From W0P28-013 sp051878315 (lineage in GTDB: Bacteria > Bacteroidota > Bacteroidia > Bacteroidales > Paludibacteraceae), in contig JBJEJW010000031.1 in assembly GCA_051878315.1 (NCBI GenBank), forward strand, positions 1-64,000: a stretch of 64,000 nucleotides of DNA. Reading direction: 5' to 3'. The translations under genes and the position numbers were made by a program. Positions 16,844 through 25,673 of the stretch are shown in pieces. Each line of letters starts with the position of its first letter. Within the stretch, counting starts at the first letter, position 1. Below the pieces are notes generated by a model that saw nothing but the letters and a program-made list of their open reading frames with translations, made no database searches and was not told where the DNA came from.

Positions 16844-16963
16844 ATGGCCGACAATTATTTGGAAAAACACTACGAAGAGTATGAAGCCAAAAAAGCGGCA
16901 TGGCTGAAAGGACGGTCAAAATATCCGGTGCGTCGGCGTTCCAAAAATACGTCGGTCGATTAG
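16844..16963 (+). CDS. 39-residue basic/charged small protein
   Basis: Begins MADNYLEKHYEEYEAKKAAW and ends with a strongly basic tail (GRSKYPVRRRSKNTSVD). It is predicted to be cytoplasmic, helical and amphipathic in the first half. I recall short Bacteroidales proteins starting MADNYLEK, some labelled 'dehydrogenase' without good reason, so the start and length are plausible. A canonical promoter lies 30 bp upstream, and the frame ends before a gene-poor stretch. The basic tail suggests nucleic-acid or ribosome contact, but no function can be assigned. Confidence 0.62.
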   Translation: MADNYLEKHYEEYEAKKAAWLKGRSKYPVRRRSKNTSVD

Positions 16964-17183
16964 CGAACGTTTGTTCTTTGAATTTCTTTTGGGTTGTATT
17001 GTACTGAGATTGGAAAATTCTACAATTATTACTTACAACGGGGTCAAGGCATTTTTCAATGGCGGGCTGCGCCTTCGGGTATGACTTGGTTCACGGCAGA
17101 TTACAACGAAACGTGTCTCCCCAAATCCTATCTTTTAGGAATTTTTCTCAACAAATGACAATGCAACCCTTTTCTACAAAACG
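16964..17183. other. Non-coding stretch without a recognised feature
   Basis: About 220 bp between the 39-residue gene and the pepD terminator. A short Met-started frame on the plus strand and an open but start-less minus frame are present; neither resembles a known protein. No structured RNA was recognised. Confidence 0.4.
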
Positions 17184-17214
17184 AAAGCGGCATTCATCAA
17201 AGATGAAGCCGCTT
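17184..17214 (-). terminator. Terminator hairpin after pepD
   Basis: AAAGCGGC and GATGAA pair with their complements around an AAA loop in a 14-bp stem with one bulge; a short T-rich tract follows on the minus strand. It lies about 28 bp past the pepD stop. Confidence 0.75.
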
Positions 17215-17241
17215 TGCTGTTTTACCGTATGTTATTGTGGG

Positions 17242-18699
17242 TCAACTCTTTACAGGAATGGCCTCCAGTGTCGCCACGATAAATTGCCAAAAGCGTTCGA
17301 CGCTGGCGATGTTCACTTTCTCGTCGGGCGTGTGCGGATGGCGTACTGTCGGACCGAATGAAACCATGTCTAAACGTGGCTCGACCGCACCAATGATACC
17401 GCATTCCAAACCGGCATGAATCACTTTCACACAAGCCGGTTTACCAAAACGTTTGGCATACACGTCCGACATCGTTTTCAGAATAGGAGAGGACATGTTG
17501 GGATTCCAGCCGGAATAACTGCCCGAAAATTCTACTTTGGCGCCGGCCAAAGCAAATACGCTTTCCATCATTGAGGCAAGTTCTTCTTTTTTGCTATCAA
17601 CGGAACTGCGCAACAAGCATTTTACACCAATATGTCGGCTGTCGGCGTTGATAATCGACAAATTTGTCGAGGTTTCTACCGTGTCCGGAATTTCGGGGAT
17701 AAAGCGGAATACACCATTCGGACAAGCGCAAACGGCATGCACAAAATCGTCTTGTATCTCTTCCGGAATCAGTTCGTTGGGTAACGACACTTCGGTTATT
17801 ACAACACTGATTTTGTTTTCGATTGCTTTATATTCCTCGTTGAAAACGGTTTCGTATTCTTCGGCTAATTTCTCCAAATCGGCTTTGCCGTCGGCCGGTA
17901 CTGTTACTATGGCTTTGGCCTCGCGCGGAATGGCATTACGCATATTGCCGCCTTCGACGGCTGCCAAACGCGCTTCGTATTGGGCGATGGCCTCTTTCAA
18001 CAATCTGAATAACAGCTTGTTGGCGTTGGCGCGTCCCAACGCTATTTCCAAACCGGAGTGGCCACCTTTTAGCCCTTTGACTGTTATTTCGAGCGCGATG
18101 TCGCCGTCAGGAACAGGTGCTCCGTTGAAATCCCATGTCATATCGGCATCAAGTCCGCCGGCGCAACCTACATAGAGTTCACCTTCGTCTTCCGAATCCA
18201 TATTTAGCAGTATATCGCCTTGCAGAAAACCCGCTTCCAATCCGAATGCACCGGTCATGCCGGTCTCTTCGTCGATGGTAAATAACGCTTCGACAGGACC
18301 GTGTTGCAATTCGTTGCTTTCGAGTACAGCCATGGCTGCTGCTACGCCTATGCCGTCGTCGGCGCCAAGGGTGGTGCCATCGGCCGTAACCCATTCGCCA
18401 TCAATATAGGCCACAATCGGGTCGTTTGCAAAATCGTGTTGTTTGTCGCTGTTTTTCTGGGGTACCATGTCGAGATGCGCTTGCAGAATGACCGGTGTGC
18501 GGTTTTCCATTCCGGGAGTGGCCGGCTTACGGATGAGGACACTGCCGGTTTTATCGACCAATGTCTCCAATCCTAACGATTTACCGAAAGCGACCATCGT
18601 TTGCGTGATGGCTTCCATGTGTCCTGACGGGCGTGGCACTTGTGTCAACTTCTGAAAATTGCGCCAAAGCCCTTGTGGCTGTAGTTCTCGAATGTCCAT
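17242..18699 (-). CDS. pepD: Aminoacyl-histidine dipeptidase (beta-Ala-His dipeptidase, M20C)
   Basis: 485 residues from the ATG ending at 18699 (MDIRELQPQGLWRNF); upstream in-frame starts run into the terminator of the preceding gene. M20 metallopeptidase residues are in place: QAHLDMVPQ, LGADDGIGVA, DEETGMTGA, NMDSEDEGE and the C-terminal HAGLECGIIG. The central lid/dimerisation domain contains KGGHSGLEI. PepD cleaves Xaa-His and other dipeptides in the cytoplasm. A terminator separates it from the upstream nuclease gene, so it probably has its own promoter, although no clear -7 element was found. Confidence 0.93.
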   Translation of the reverse strand: MDIRELQPQGLWRNFQKLTQVPRPSGHMEAITQTMVAFGKSLGLETLVDKTGSVLIRKPATPGMENRTPVILQAHLDMVPQKNSDKQHDFANDPIVAYIDGEWVTADGTTLGADDGIGVAAAMAVLESNELQHGPVEALFTIDEETGMTGAFGLEAGFLQGDILLNMDSEDEGELYVGCAGGLDADMTWDFNGAPVPDGDIALEITVKGLKGGHSGLEIALGRANANKLLFRLLKEAIAQYEARLAAVEGGNMRNAIPREAKAIVTVPADGKADLEKLAEEYETVFNEEYKAIENKISVVITEVSLPNELIPEEIQDDFVHAVCACPNGVFRFIPEIPDTVETSTNLSIINADSRHIGVKCLLRSSVDSKKEELASMMESVFALAGAKVEFSGSYSGWNPNMSSPILKTMSDVYAKRFGKPACVKVIHAGLECGIIGAVEPRLDMVSFGPTVRHPHTPDEKVNIASVERFWQFIVATLEAIPVKS

Positions 18700-18735
18700 A
18701 ATTTCAACGTTGTTTTGTTTGAGATTTGTAATTCT

Positions 18736-18765
18736 AAAAAAGTCCCGCAACTGCAGGACTTTTTG
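18736..18765 (-). terminator. Terminator after the EEP nuclease gene
   Basis: On the minus strand AAAAAGTCC pairs with GGACTTTTTT around a small GC-containing loop, just 3 nt past the nuclease stop, with a U run built into the 3' arm. Confidence 0.85.
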
Positions 18766-18767
18766 CT

Positions 18768-19802
18768 TTATTTTTTCACTACCCAAATCAAACTCGGGAA
18801 GTGGTCGCTGTAACCGTTAGTCCAAGTACCGGCCGTGTGTGTGCGTTTGGGGTAACCTTTACGTTTGCCCGATTGTTCTTGCAGAAAATCGCGATTGAAA
18901 ATCTCTGATTTCCAATAAGTCAGCGTGTTCAAATCGTTCTTGTCCAACCATGCTGTCGATACCATCACTTGGTCGTATAAGCACCATACGTCCTGATAGC
19001 CAAGCGTGCCGGTACCGCTTTTATAAATATTGTAGCACGGATTGTAGAGTTCGCCCGGTTGCATTTTGTCGCGTTCGTGTTTGGCACCTAAATATTTTTG
19101 GATACATTCGGTATTTGGGTCGTCGTTCAAGTCGCCCATCACGACGATTTTAGCATCGGGTTCGATGGCAAAAATCGAATCGCAAATCCATTTTGTGGTC
19201 AATGCGGCATCGTTACGTTTTGGGGTCGAAACCTTTTCGCCACCATATTTCGAAGGCCAGTGCAACACGATGACGTGTATCTGTTCGCCGTCGAGCAAAC
19301 CGGTTACGCACAATTGGTCGCGCGAAATGAACGGTTTGGCTAATTCGTAACGCAGATGGTGCGACACGATGTTTGTCGGTGTAAATTTGTCGGCATCGTA
19401 AATCATACCTACATCAACACCGCGACGGTCGGGACCTTCGATGCAAATCGTTTTCAGATTGCGGTCGGCCAAAATCGGTTGCGACACAAGGTCTTTGATT
19501 ACCTCTTCGTTTTCGATTTCGGATACGCCGAGTACTGCCAATTCTTTTGGGAATTTCGAAATGGCATACGACATATTTTTAATTTTGTTTTTGTACTTGA
19601 ATCCAGTCCATTGATAGCCGCCATCGGGCAAAAATTGCGAATCGTCGGTGTCGGGCGAGTCAATGGTGTCGAATAAATTCTCCAAATTGTAGAAACCGAT
19701 GACGTATTTTTTCAACGGGGCTGTGTCGTCGGTTTGTTCTTGCGCCGAAATTGCCATAGCCATTGGCAGCGCAGCAATCAGCAAAAGGTGTTTGAATTTC
19801 AT
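18768..19802 (-). CDS. Exported endonuclease/exonuclease/phosphatase (EEP) family protein
   Basis: 344 residues with a signal peptide (MKFKHLLLIAALPMAMAISA). EEP-fold motifs: GFYNLENLFDTIDSPDTDD (metal-binding Asn and Glu), LGVSEIENEEV, VLHWPSKYGGE, VVMGDLNDDPN and the final YSDHFPSLI with the catalytic Asp-His. The protein should act in the periplasm or outside the cell. Substrate (DNA, RNA or a phosphodiester) is not determined by the sequence. It is divergent from the TonB receptor/DUF5689 genes, and relatives of this nuclease recur beside such genes in Bacteroidetes, which suggests joint use of extracellular nucleic acid or phosphate esters. Confidence 0.85.
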   Translation of the reverse strand: MKFKHLLLIAALPMAMAISAQEQTDDTAPLKKYVIGFYNLENLFDTIDSPDTDDSQFLPDGGYQWTGFKYKNKIKNMSYAISKFPKELAVLGVSEIENEEVIKDLVSQPILADRNLKTICIEGPDRRGVDVGMIYDADKFTPTNIVSHHLRYELAKPFISRDQLCVTGLLDGEQIHVIVLHWPSKYGGEKVSTPKRNDAALTTKWICDSIFAIEPDAKIVVMGDLNDDPNTECIQKYLGAKHERDKMQPGELYNPCYNIYKSGTGTLGYQDVWCLYDQVMVSTAWLDKNDLNTLTYWKSEIFNRDFLQEQSGKRKGYPKRTHTAGTWTNGYSDHFPSLIWVVKK

Positions 19803-20186
19803 GTTTCTCGGTTATTAGGTTAAAATAAGGTGTTATTTCGTTTGGTTTCGGCCGCTCTGCAGATAAATCGCACCATATCGCGACCAACATATTTCTAAAT
19901 CGGTGCAAAGTTGCTAATTTTTTTTGATATGGCAAAATTTTTTTGGCAACTTTTTCGATAAAATTGCATTCGCTTTGAAAATCATTCAAATAGGTCTGTA
20001 AAAATTGATGTTTGCAAAAAATTGGTGCCTTTTGATTGTTTTTTGAAAGAAAACATGCTTTTTTGTCGTTTTGTTACAAAAAAAAGAGATTTTTGTTTTG
20101 CGGAATGAAAAAAAAAGAGTAATATTGCAGTCGAAAAATTGCGTGAATTTATTAACCGAACATAATCTAACCAAATTAACACACTC
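19803..20186. other. 384-bp divergent regulatory region
   Basis: AT-rich sequence between the divergent nuclease and TonB receptor genes. It holds the plus-strand promoter at 20097-20128 and, on the minus strand at 19905-19913, a near-consensus CAACTTTGC. No coding signal was seen. Confidence 0.6.
20097..20128 (+). promoter_or_regulatory. Promoter of the TonB receptor operon
   Basis: TTTG (20097-20100), a 19-nt spacer and TAATATTGC (20120-20128, one mismatch to TAnnTTTGC) lie 58 bp before the receptor ATG. Confidence 0.65.
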
Positions 20187-23100
20187 ATGAGAAAAAAGTT
20201 ATTGCTTGCTCTTGCAGTTGTTGCATCGTTATCGGTTGGTGCACAGAACGTTGTGAGAGGAGTTGTCAAAATTGCAGGAACCAACGAGCCTGCGTCCGGA
20301 GCAGTGGTAACGCTGCAGGGACAACAAGTGTCCACAGTAACCGATTCGCAAGGAAAATTTGTGATTGATGCCGTTCAGAACGGCGACGAGGTGATTACAA
20401 TCGTACTCGACAATTACGATGTCGAAACACGTCCCATCTCGATTTCGGGTTTGGAACCGCTCGATTTGGGCGTTATGTCGTTGTCGTCGGCACGAGACGC
20501 CTTGTCGCAAGAATTCACCGAAGAAGCGTTTTTGGCTATGGCCGACGTCGAATTTGACGACGAAGACGGCCTCTCGTCGCAAACCATTTCGGGATTGCTC
20601 TATTCGCGCGGCGATGTATTTACCGGCACGGCAAGTTACGGTTTCAGTGCAGCGCGCTATCGCGTACGCGGATATGATTCGCGCTACGAGAGCACCTATA
20701 TAAATGGTATAAACTTCAACGACGGCGAACGCGGACGTTTCAACTATTCGTCAATTGGCGGCTTGAACTATGCCACGCGCAACAAAGAAATTGTCAATAA
20801 TTTCGCACCGAACTCCTATTCGTACGGCAATTTGGGCAATACGGCCAATATTGATATTCGCGCTTCGAAATATGCTCATGGCGGACAAGTAAGTTTGTCG
20901 GGTACGAACCGCTCTTATTGGTTGCGTTTGCAAGCGACATACGCTACAGGCTTGATGTCGAACGGCTGGGCAGTAGCCGTATCGGGCTCGTACCGCTATT
21001 CCGACATCAGCACCGAGTGGAACTCTACCGAAGGTACGTTCTATAACTCCGGAGCTTTGTTTGTCAGTGCACAAAAAGTGATTAACGACCACCATAGCGT
21101 GAACATCGCAGCCTATTGCGCACCGACCGAACGCGCCGGATCGTCGGCTCTGACACAAGAAACCGTCGATTTGACATCGAACTACTACAACCCGTATTGG
21201 GGCTGGTATAACGGTAAAAAACGTAATTCGCGCATTGTGCACAGCCTTGACCCGACTCTGATTTTGAACTACGATTGGGATATTCGTGAGGGAGAAACGT
21301 TCCGTTTGGGTGTTGCTGCACATTACAGCATGTACAGCAATTCGGCACTGACGTTCTACAATGCGCCGGATCCGCGTCCCGACTACTATCGCAATTTGCC
21401 AAGTTATCAATTGGGTGGTTGGGAATTGAACGCTGCTGATGGCAATTTCTATCCAAGTAAGTCCGAAACTAATGTAGAAATGTATGAAGACTTGCGCACA
21501 GCATGGCAAGAAGGTTATGCAGCCGGAGGCAATGCTACCACGCAACTCGATTGGACGGGTATGTATGCAGCCAATGCCTCGAACAACCTTATCAATCCGA
21601 CAGGCATGGCTAAATATATGCTCGAACGCCGCCATAACAATCTTTTCGAAACGACGTTGAACGCTACTTACGAAAACAAGACGTTCGACAACCTGAATGT
21701 GGTGGCCGGTTTGGAAGCCAAATATACCAAAGGTCGCCATTATAAAACGGTGGACGACCTAATGGGTGCCAATCAATGGTACGACATCGATCCATTCTCC
21801 GACCGCGATATAAACGATTTGGCTGAAGATGTGGAGATGAGTGCTGCCGACGTAGCTCGTGTGCGTTTGAACGACATGGATAACCTCGACGAAAACGGCA
21901 ACGCCAAAATGGTGAAAGAGGGCGATAAGTTCGGTTACGACTATGATATTGATGTAGCGCGTGTATCGGCTTTTGCACACAACGCTTGGGATTTCAACCA
22001 AATCGAATTCTACTATGGTTTGAAATTTACCTATACCGATTTCTTCCGCACCGGTCGCATGGCTAATGGTCGTGCTTGGTACTTGAGCCAACAACTCGGT
22101 CAGAAGGTGATTTCGAAAGGGCAGGGTAAAATGCATAACTTCTACGATCCGTCGGTGAAAGCCGGTTTGGTGTACAAGTTTAACGGACATCACCGCATAT
22201 TTGCCAACGTATTGGCTGAAACACGTGCACCGCTGACAAATGCGTTCTATACGTCGCAGCGCACTACCGACCGCTCGATTGACGACTACCGCATCAATGG
22301 TACACCGATTTATGCTGCTGCTAAAATATTTGGCACAACGAACCCGAATTTGGCAAGTTTTGCATTGAGCGAGAAAATTTTGTCGTACGATGTAAACTAC
22401 ATTGTAACCTATCCGCGCGTGCGTGGTCGTTTGAGCTTGTACCGCACACATTCGATTGATGGAATCGAGAGTAACGGTTACTACAACGACGAATATCGCA
22501 CGTTTGTCAATCATCAGATGTATGGTGTGAACAAAATTTACCAAGGTGGTGAGTTGGGCGTGTCTGTCAAATTGGACGGCAGTTTCACGTTGAGTGCTGT
22601 ATTGGCCTACAACGAGGGACACTATACCAACAACCCGATTGGTGTGGAGAGCGCCGAAAACGGTATGAAGATTAACGGCCAGCAGGAGGTAATCGACCGC
22701 ATCATATTGACCAAAGGTTGGGCAGTAGGTTATACCGATGGCAATCCCGACAAGTCGAAATCGTACTATAATCCGAAATCGGTGAAAGTGGCTAACGGCC
22801 CGCAATTGGCCGCGATGATTAAGTTGAATTATTTCCACAGCAAAATGTGGTTTGCCGACTTGAGCATCAGTTACTACGACGAAAACTATTTGGGTGTAGC
22901 ACCGTCGCGCTTCTCGCAGGGTATGATTACCGGTTGGCGTGTTGATGGTACGGCGATCGGTAATACCGGCGTGTGGTACGGCGCGAATTGTACGGAAGCC
23001 GAAAAAGATGCCAAAATTGCGGCATTGGCTTCGCAAGAATCGTTGTTCGAAGGGTCAAAATGGTACAATCATATTATGATTGATGCTTCGGTGGGTAAAC

Positions 23101-23324
23101 TCATCTACCTGAAAAACAACCGTTCCATCAACATCAATTTAAGTTTGAACAACATTACGAACAACACCGGTTTCAAAACGGGTGGTTGGCAACAGGCCCG
23201 TATCCCGACAACGGTTTATCGTCAGCAAACATATAAAGTATCGAATTTTGTGGATAAATATCCGTCGAAATTCTACTATGCTTGGGGTTTCAACTTCTTC
23301 CTAAATGTTGGATTTAAGTTTTAA
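20187..23324 (+). CDS. TonB-dependent receptor with carboxypeptidase-like regulatory domain
   Basis: 1045 residues. Signal peptide MRKKLLLALAVVASLSVGAQ; residues ~22-100 form a CarboxypepD_reg-like beta sandwich (GVVKIAGTNEPASGAVVTLQ, DSQGKFVID). A plug-like segment follows (RYRVRGYDSRYESTYINGIN) and the rest is a long 22-strand-type barrel ending in a C-terminal Phe (FFLNVGFKF). It imports a ligand across the outer membrane using ExbB/ExbD/TonB energy. There is no SusD partner; instead the next two genes encode DUF5689 and DUF6359 lipoproteins, with 34- and 52-bp gaps. The ligand is unknown; the divergent EEP nuclease suggests nucleotides or phosphodiesters. Confidence 0.9.
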   Translation: MRKKLLLALAVVASLSVGAQNVVRGVVKIAGTNEPASGAVVTLQGQQVSTVTDSQGKFVIDAVQNGDEVITIVLDNYDVETRPISISGLEPLDLGVMSLSSARDALSQEFTEEAFLAMADVEFDDEDGLSSQTISGLLYSRGDVFTGTASYGFSAARYRVRGYDSRYESTYINGINFNDGERGRFNYSSIGGLNYATRNKEIVNNFAPNSYSYGNLGNTANIDIRASKYAHGGQVSLSGTNRSYWLRLQATYATGLMSNGWAVAVSGSYRYSDISTEWNSTEGTFYNSGALFVSAQKVINDHHSVNIAAYCAPTERAGSSALTQETVDLTSNYYNPYWGWYNGKKRNSRIVHSLDPTLILNYDWDIREGETFRLGVAAHYSMYSNSALTFYNAPDPRPDYYRNLPSYQLGGWELNAADGNFYPSKSETNVEMYEDLRTAWQEGYAAGGNATTQLDWTGMYAANASNNLINPTGMAKYMLERRHNNLFETTLNATYENKTFDNLNVVAGLEAKYTKGRHYKTVDDLMGANQWYDIDPFSDRDINDLAEDVEMSAADVARVRLNDMDNLDENGNAKMVKEGDKFGYDYDIDVARVSAFAHNAWDFNQIEFYYGLKFTYTDFFRTGRMANGRAWYLSQQLGQKVISKGQGKMHNFYDPSVKAGLVYKFNGHHRIFANVLAETRAPLTNAFYTSQRTTDRSIDDYRINGTPIYAAAKIFGTTNPNLASFALSEKILSYDVNYIVTYPRVRGRLSLYRTHSIDGIESNGYYNDEYRTFVNHQMYGVNKIYQGGELGVSVKLDGSFTLSAVLAYNEGHYTNNPIGVESAENGMKINGQQEVIDRIILTKGWAVGYTDGNPDKSKSYYNPKSVKVANGPQLAAMIKLNYFHSKMWFADLSISYYDENYLGVAPSRFSQGMITGWRVDGTAIGNTGVWYGANCTEAEKDAKIAALASQESLFEGSKWYNHIMIDASVGKLIYLKNNRSININLSLNNITNNTGFKTGGWQQARIPTTVYRQQTYKVSNFVDKYPSKFYYAWGFNFFLNVGFKF

Positions 23325-23358
23325 GTAGTAAAAGCGTAACCATTAATTTCAGAAAATC

Positions 23359-24480
23359 ATGAAAACATTGAAATATATTTTAAGCAGTGCTGTGGTGGCT
23401 GTGGCTTTGACCGCTTGCCATACTTACGGCGAACCACAGGACAAAGGATATGTGGAAGAGGGCTCGGAAGCCGAGTGGAAGGCCACGATGACCATTGGCG
23501 AATTTTTGAGTGATCCGCAATTATTCTCTGAATTTGGCGATGTCGACAAATATCCGCCGCGTGCGCGCTCGTATCAAGGTGCCAATAAATCGAATGAGAA
23601 TCTCGGTTTGTTCAGCGTGCAGGACATTACGGCCGACGTTACGATCGTAGGTCGCATCGTTTCGACCGATGTGCCGGGTAATGTGTATAAAAACCTCTAT
23701 ATTCAGGATTGTGCCAATCCCGACTATGGCATTAAACTTGCAGTAGATGCCGGCAGTCTTGGCGGTATGTACCCGATAGGGCAGAAAATAGCCATCAAAT
23801 TGCAAGGTTTGGCCATAGGCAAGTATGCGCGTATGCCGCAAATCGGTATTCCGTATTACAATAATGCCAAAGAGGGTATGGATACGCAAGAAAAAGCCGG
23901 TTGGGAGATAGGCCGCATACCACCGCAAGTGTTCAAAGAGCATGTGCAGTTGATTGGCCAGCCCGACGTGAGCAAAATAGTAGCAAAAACTATGACTGTG
24001 GCCAACATCAAAGCCACTGCCGACAATTATAAGGACATAGCTCTGTTGTCGAACCGTTTGGTGAAAATAGAGAATGTACGTTTTGTACCTTATACTTGGG
24101 ATACTTACGGTGCATTAAGCAGTTTGTCCGGTACTTATAATTGTGCAACCGATGGTAATGCCAATACGTTTGCACCGACCACCGGCGGTATCGGTTATCC
24201 ACAGTCGCGTCTGTTTACGACGGATATTGATACCGTAATAGCCGCTAATTCGTTGGCGATAGGCACCAGCGAATTTGCTAAATTTGCTTGTGCACCGCTT
24301 CCCGGCGATGAATATGTAGGGACGGTTACAGGGTTTGTATCGTATTACTATGATAATGGTAAATACTCTGCGGTGAACGATAAAGTGTGGTCGCTGACGA
24401 TTAACGGTCTTGAATCGTTGGAATTGAAAAACGGTGATGAAACGTGGCGTGCCGACGATGTTTATTATCCTGCGTATTAA
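23359..24480 (+). CDS. DUF5689 domain lipoprotein
   Basis: 373 residues with a lipoprotein signal (lipobox LTAC). The DUF5689 region (about residues 85-360) includes VTIVGRIVSTDVPGNVYKNL, YIQDCANPDYGIKLAVDAG and IGQKIAIKLQGLAIGKY, an OB-fold-like pattern known from Bacteroidetes surface proteins, followed by RLVKIENVRFV and a final strand region. It is probably displayed on the cell surface next to the TonB receptor and may act as its ligand-capturing partner in place of SusD. Ligand is not known. Second gene of the operon. Confidence 0.87.
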   Translation: MKTLKYILSSAVVAVALTACHTYGEPQDKGYVEEGSEAEWKATMTIGEFLSDPQLFSEFGDVDKYPPRARSYQGANKSNENLGLFSVQDITADVTIVGRIVSTDVPGNVYKNLYIQDCANPDYGIKLAVDAGSLGGMYPIGQKIAIKLQGLAIGKYARMPQIGIPYYNNAKEGMDTQEKAGWEIGRIPPQVFKEHVQLIGQPDVSKIVAKTMTVANIKATADNYKDIALLSNRLVKIENVRFVPYTWDTYGALSSLSGTYNCATDGNANTFAPTTGGIGYPQSRLFTTDIDTVIAANSLAIGTSEFAKFACAPLPGDEYVGTVTGFVSYYYDNGKYSAVNDKVWSLTINGLESLELKNGDETWRADDVYYPAY

Positions 24481-24532
24481 TCTTTTTGAATTTGTAACTT
24501 TTTAATTATTAACTTTTTAAATTTTTATTATC

Positions 24533-25396
24533 ATGAAAACTTCAAAATTTTTCTTTGCAGCCATGATGGCTGCAGCAGTGGCAGTAAGTTTTACTGCATG
24601 TGACCCGAAAGACAATGGTGGCGACATCTTTGGCGGTGGCGACAACAATGGCGGCGACAATGGTATTGGCGGTGGCGATACAACTACAGAATATTTGACG
24701 GTTGAACAAGCTATTGCACAACAAGGTTCCGGCGTAAAAACCGTGAAAGGGTATATTGTTGGTTACTATAATGTAAAACCAAACCCAGGCGAATGTGTAT
24801 TTTCGGCAGATGCACCGGCTGATACAACAGTGAATAAAGCTAATGTTTTGATTGCTGATGCAGCCGATTGCATGGATGCTTCGAAAGTACTGTGTGTACA
24901 ATTGACAGCTGGCGCTGTACGTTCGTTGGTTAATTTGGGTGAAAATCCGGGTAATCTTGGTAAAGAAGTGAAAATTACGGGTTCATTGGAAACGTATAAT
25001 ACATTACCTGGTATGAAAACAACTTCGTATGCAGAAATTGAAGGCAAAACATCGGATGATTACGCTGTTCAATTTTATTGCTATCGTGTTGGCCTTGGAG
25101 ATTTAGATGCAAGTGTGGTTGGTGCATTGAAAGTTGGAGATAAAGTTGTGTTAACAGCTAAGATTGTTAATTATAAAGGAACAACTCCTGAAACAGTGAC
25201 AAAAACGGGTTCATTTGTTTCTATCAACGGTGAAGTGCCTGCTGAAGCTAAAACAGCGGCCGAAGCTATTGAAATAGCCAAAGGCTTGGGAGCTGATGTT
25301 GAAAGTGAAGAAGTTTATACGATTGCAGGTGAAGTTACGCAAATAACGGAAAATGCAGCTTCAACATATAGCAATATGACATTCTATATTAAATAA
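24533..25396 (+). CDS. DUF6359-type lipoprotein, apparently shortened at the C terminus
   Basis: 287 residues. Lipoprotein signal with lipobox FTAC, then a Gly/Asn/Asp-rich linker (GGGDNNGGDNGIGGGD) and a DUF6359-like OB domain starting YLTVEQAIAQ, with KTVKGYIVGYYN and KEVKITGSLETY. A second module begins EEVYTIAGEVTQI and then stops at SNMTFYIK, where related domains continue for further strands (typically 'FYIAD...'). From about 24700 on, codon use is more AT-rich than in the neighbouring genes. A terminator hairpin lies 25 bp after the stop. Surface location is inferred; function is unknown, presumably as accessory to the upstream receptor. Confidence 0.75.
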   Translation: MKTSKFFFAAMMAAAVAVSFTACDPKDNGGDIFGGGDNNGGDNGIGGGDTTTEYLTVEQAIAQQGSGVKTVKGYIVGYYNVKPNPGECVFSADAPADTTVNKANVLIADAADCMDASKVLCVQLTAGAVRSLVNLGENPGNLGKEVKITGSLETYNTLPGMKTTSYAEIEGKTSDDYAVQFYCYRVGLGDLDASVVGALKVGDKVVLTAKIVNYKGTTPETVTKTGSFVSINGEVPAEAKTAAEAIEIAKGLGADVESEEVYTIAGEVTQITENAASTYSNMTFYIK

Positions 25397-25420
25397 AAGT
25401 ATATTGAATGTGTTTTCTAT

Positions 25421-25448
25421 CCCGCACTAATTTAGTGCGGGATTTTTT
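25421..25448 (+). terminator. Terminator of the TonB/DUF5689/DUF6359 operon
   Basis: CCCGCACTAA-T-TTAGTGCGGG followed by ATTTTTTTG is a textbook intrinsic terminator, 25 bp after the DUF6359 stop. Confidence 0.92.
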
Positions 25449-25610
25449 TGTTTTTACCCCCTCTGTCCCCCTAAAGGGGGAGGCGGGTGGTAAGTTGTTT
25501 TTTACCTCCCAAACCCTCCTAAAGGAGGGCTTTTTTTTACCCCCAGCCCCCTAAAGGGGGCTTTTTTTGTGTTGGTGCTTTTGCGTGAAGTCCCCTTTAG
25601 GGGATTTAGG
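25440..25610. repeat. Cluster of CCTAAAGG palindromic repeats, left of the DUF559 gene
   Basis: Four palindromes occur in about 140 bp: CCCCCTAAAGGGGG (25467-25480), CCCTCCTAAAGGAGGG (25514-25529), CCCCCTAAAGGGGG (25547-25560) and, in the other orientation, CCCCTTTAGGGG (25592-25603). The first and third are identical; several are followed by T tracts. The first unit, with its leading ACCCCCTCTGTCC, recurs at 26063-26103 beyond the DUF559 gene. These look like REP-type elements. Confidence 0.85.
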
Positions 25611-25643
25611 GGTAAACAAGATGGATAATAGCAAAATATATTG

Positions 25644-25652
25644 TATCTTTGC
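25644..25652 (+). promoter_or_regulatory. -7 element of the DUF559 gene
   Basis: TATCTTTGC fits the consensus exactly, 21 bp before the ATG. No -33 TTTG at the right distance. Confidence 0.55.
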
Positions 25653-25673
25653 ATCAAAAAAAAAGGAGAAGTG

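Noticed and set aside
16964..17183. Possible protein or RNA in the gap before pepD
   Set aside because: The open minus-strand frame has no start codon and no familiar motif, and no RNA family was recognised.
20751..23036. Two long minus-strand frames (20751-21740 and 21759-23036)
   Set aside because: Both are shadows of the TonB receptor.
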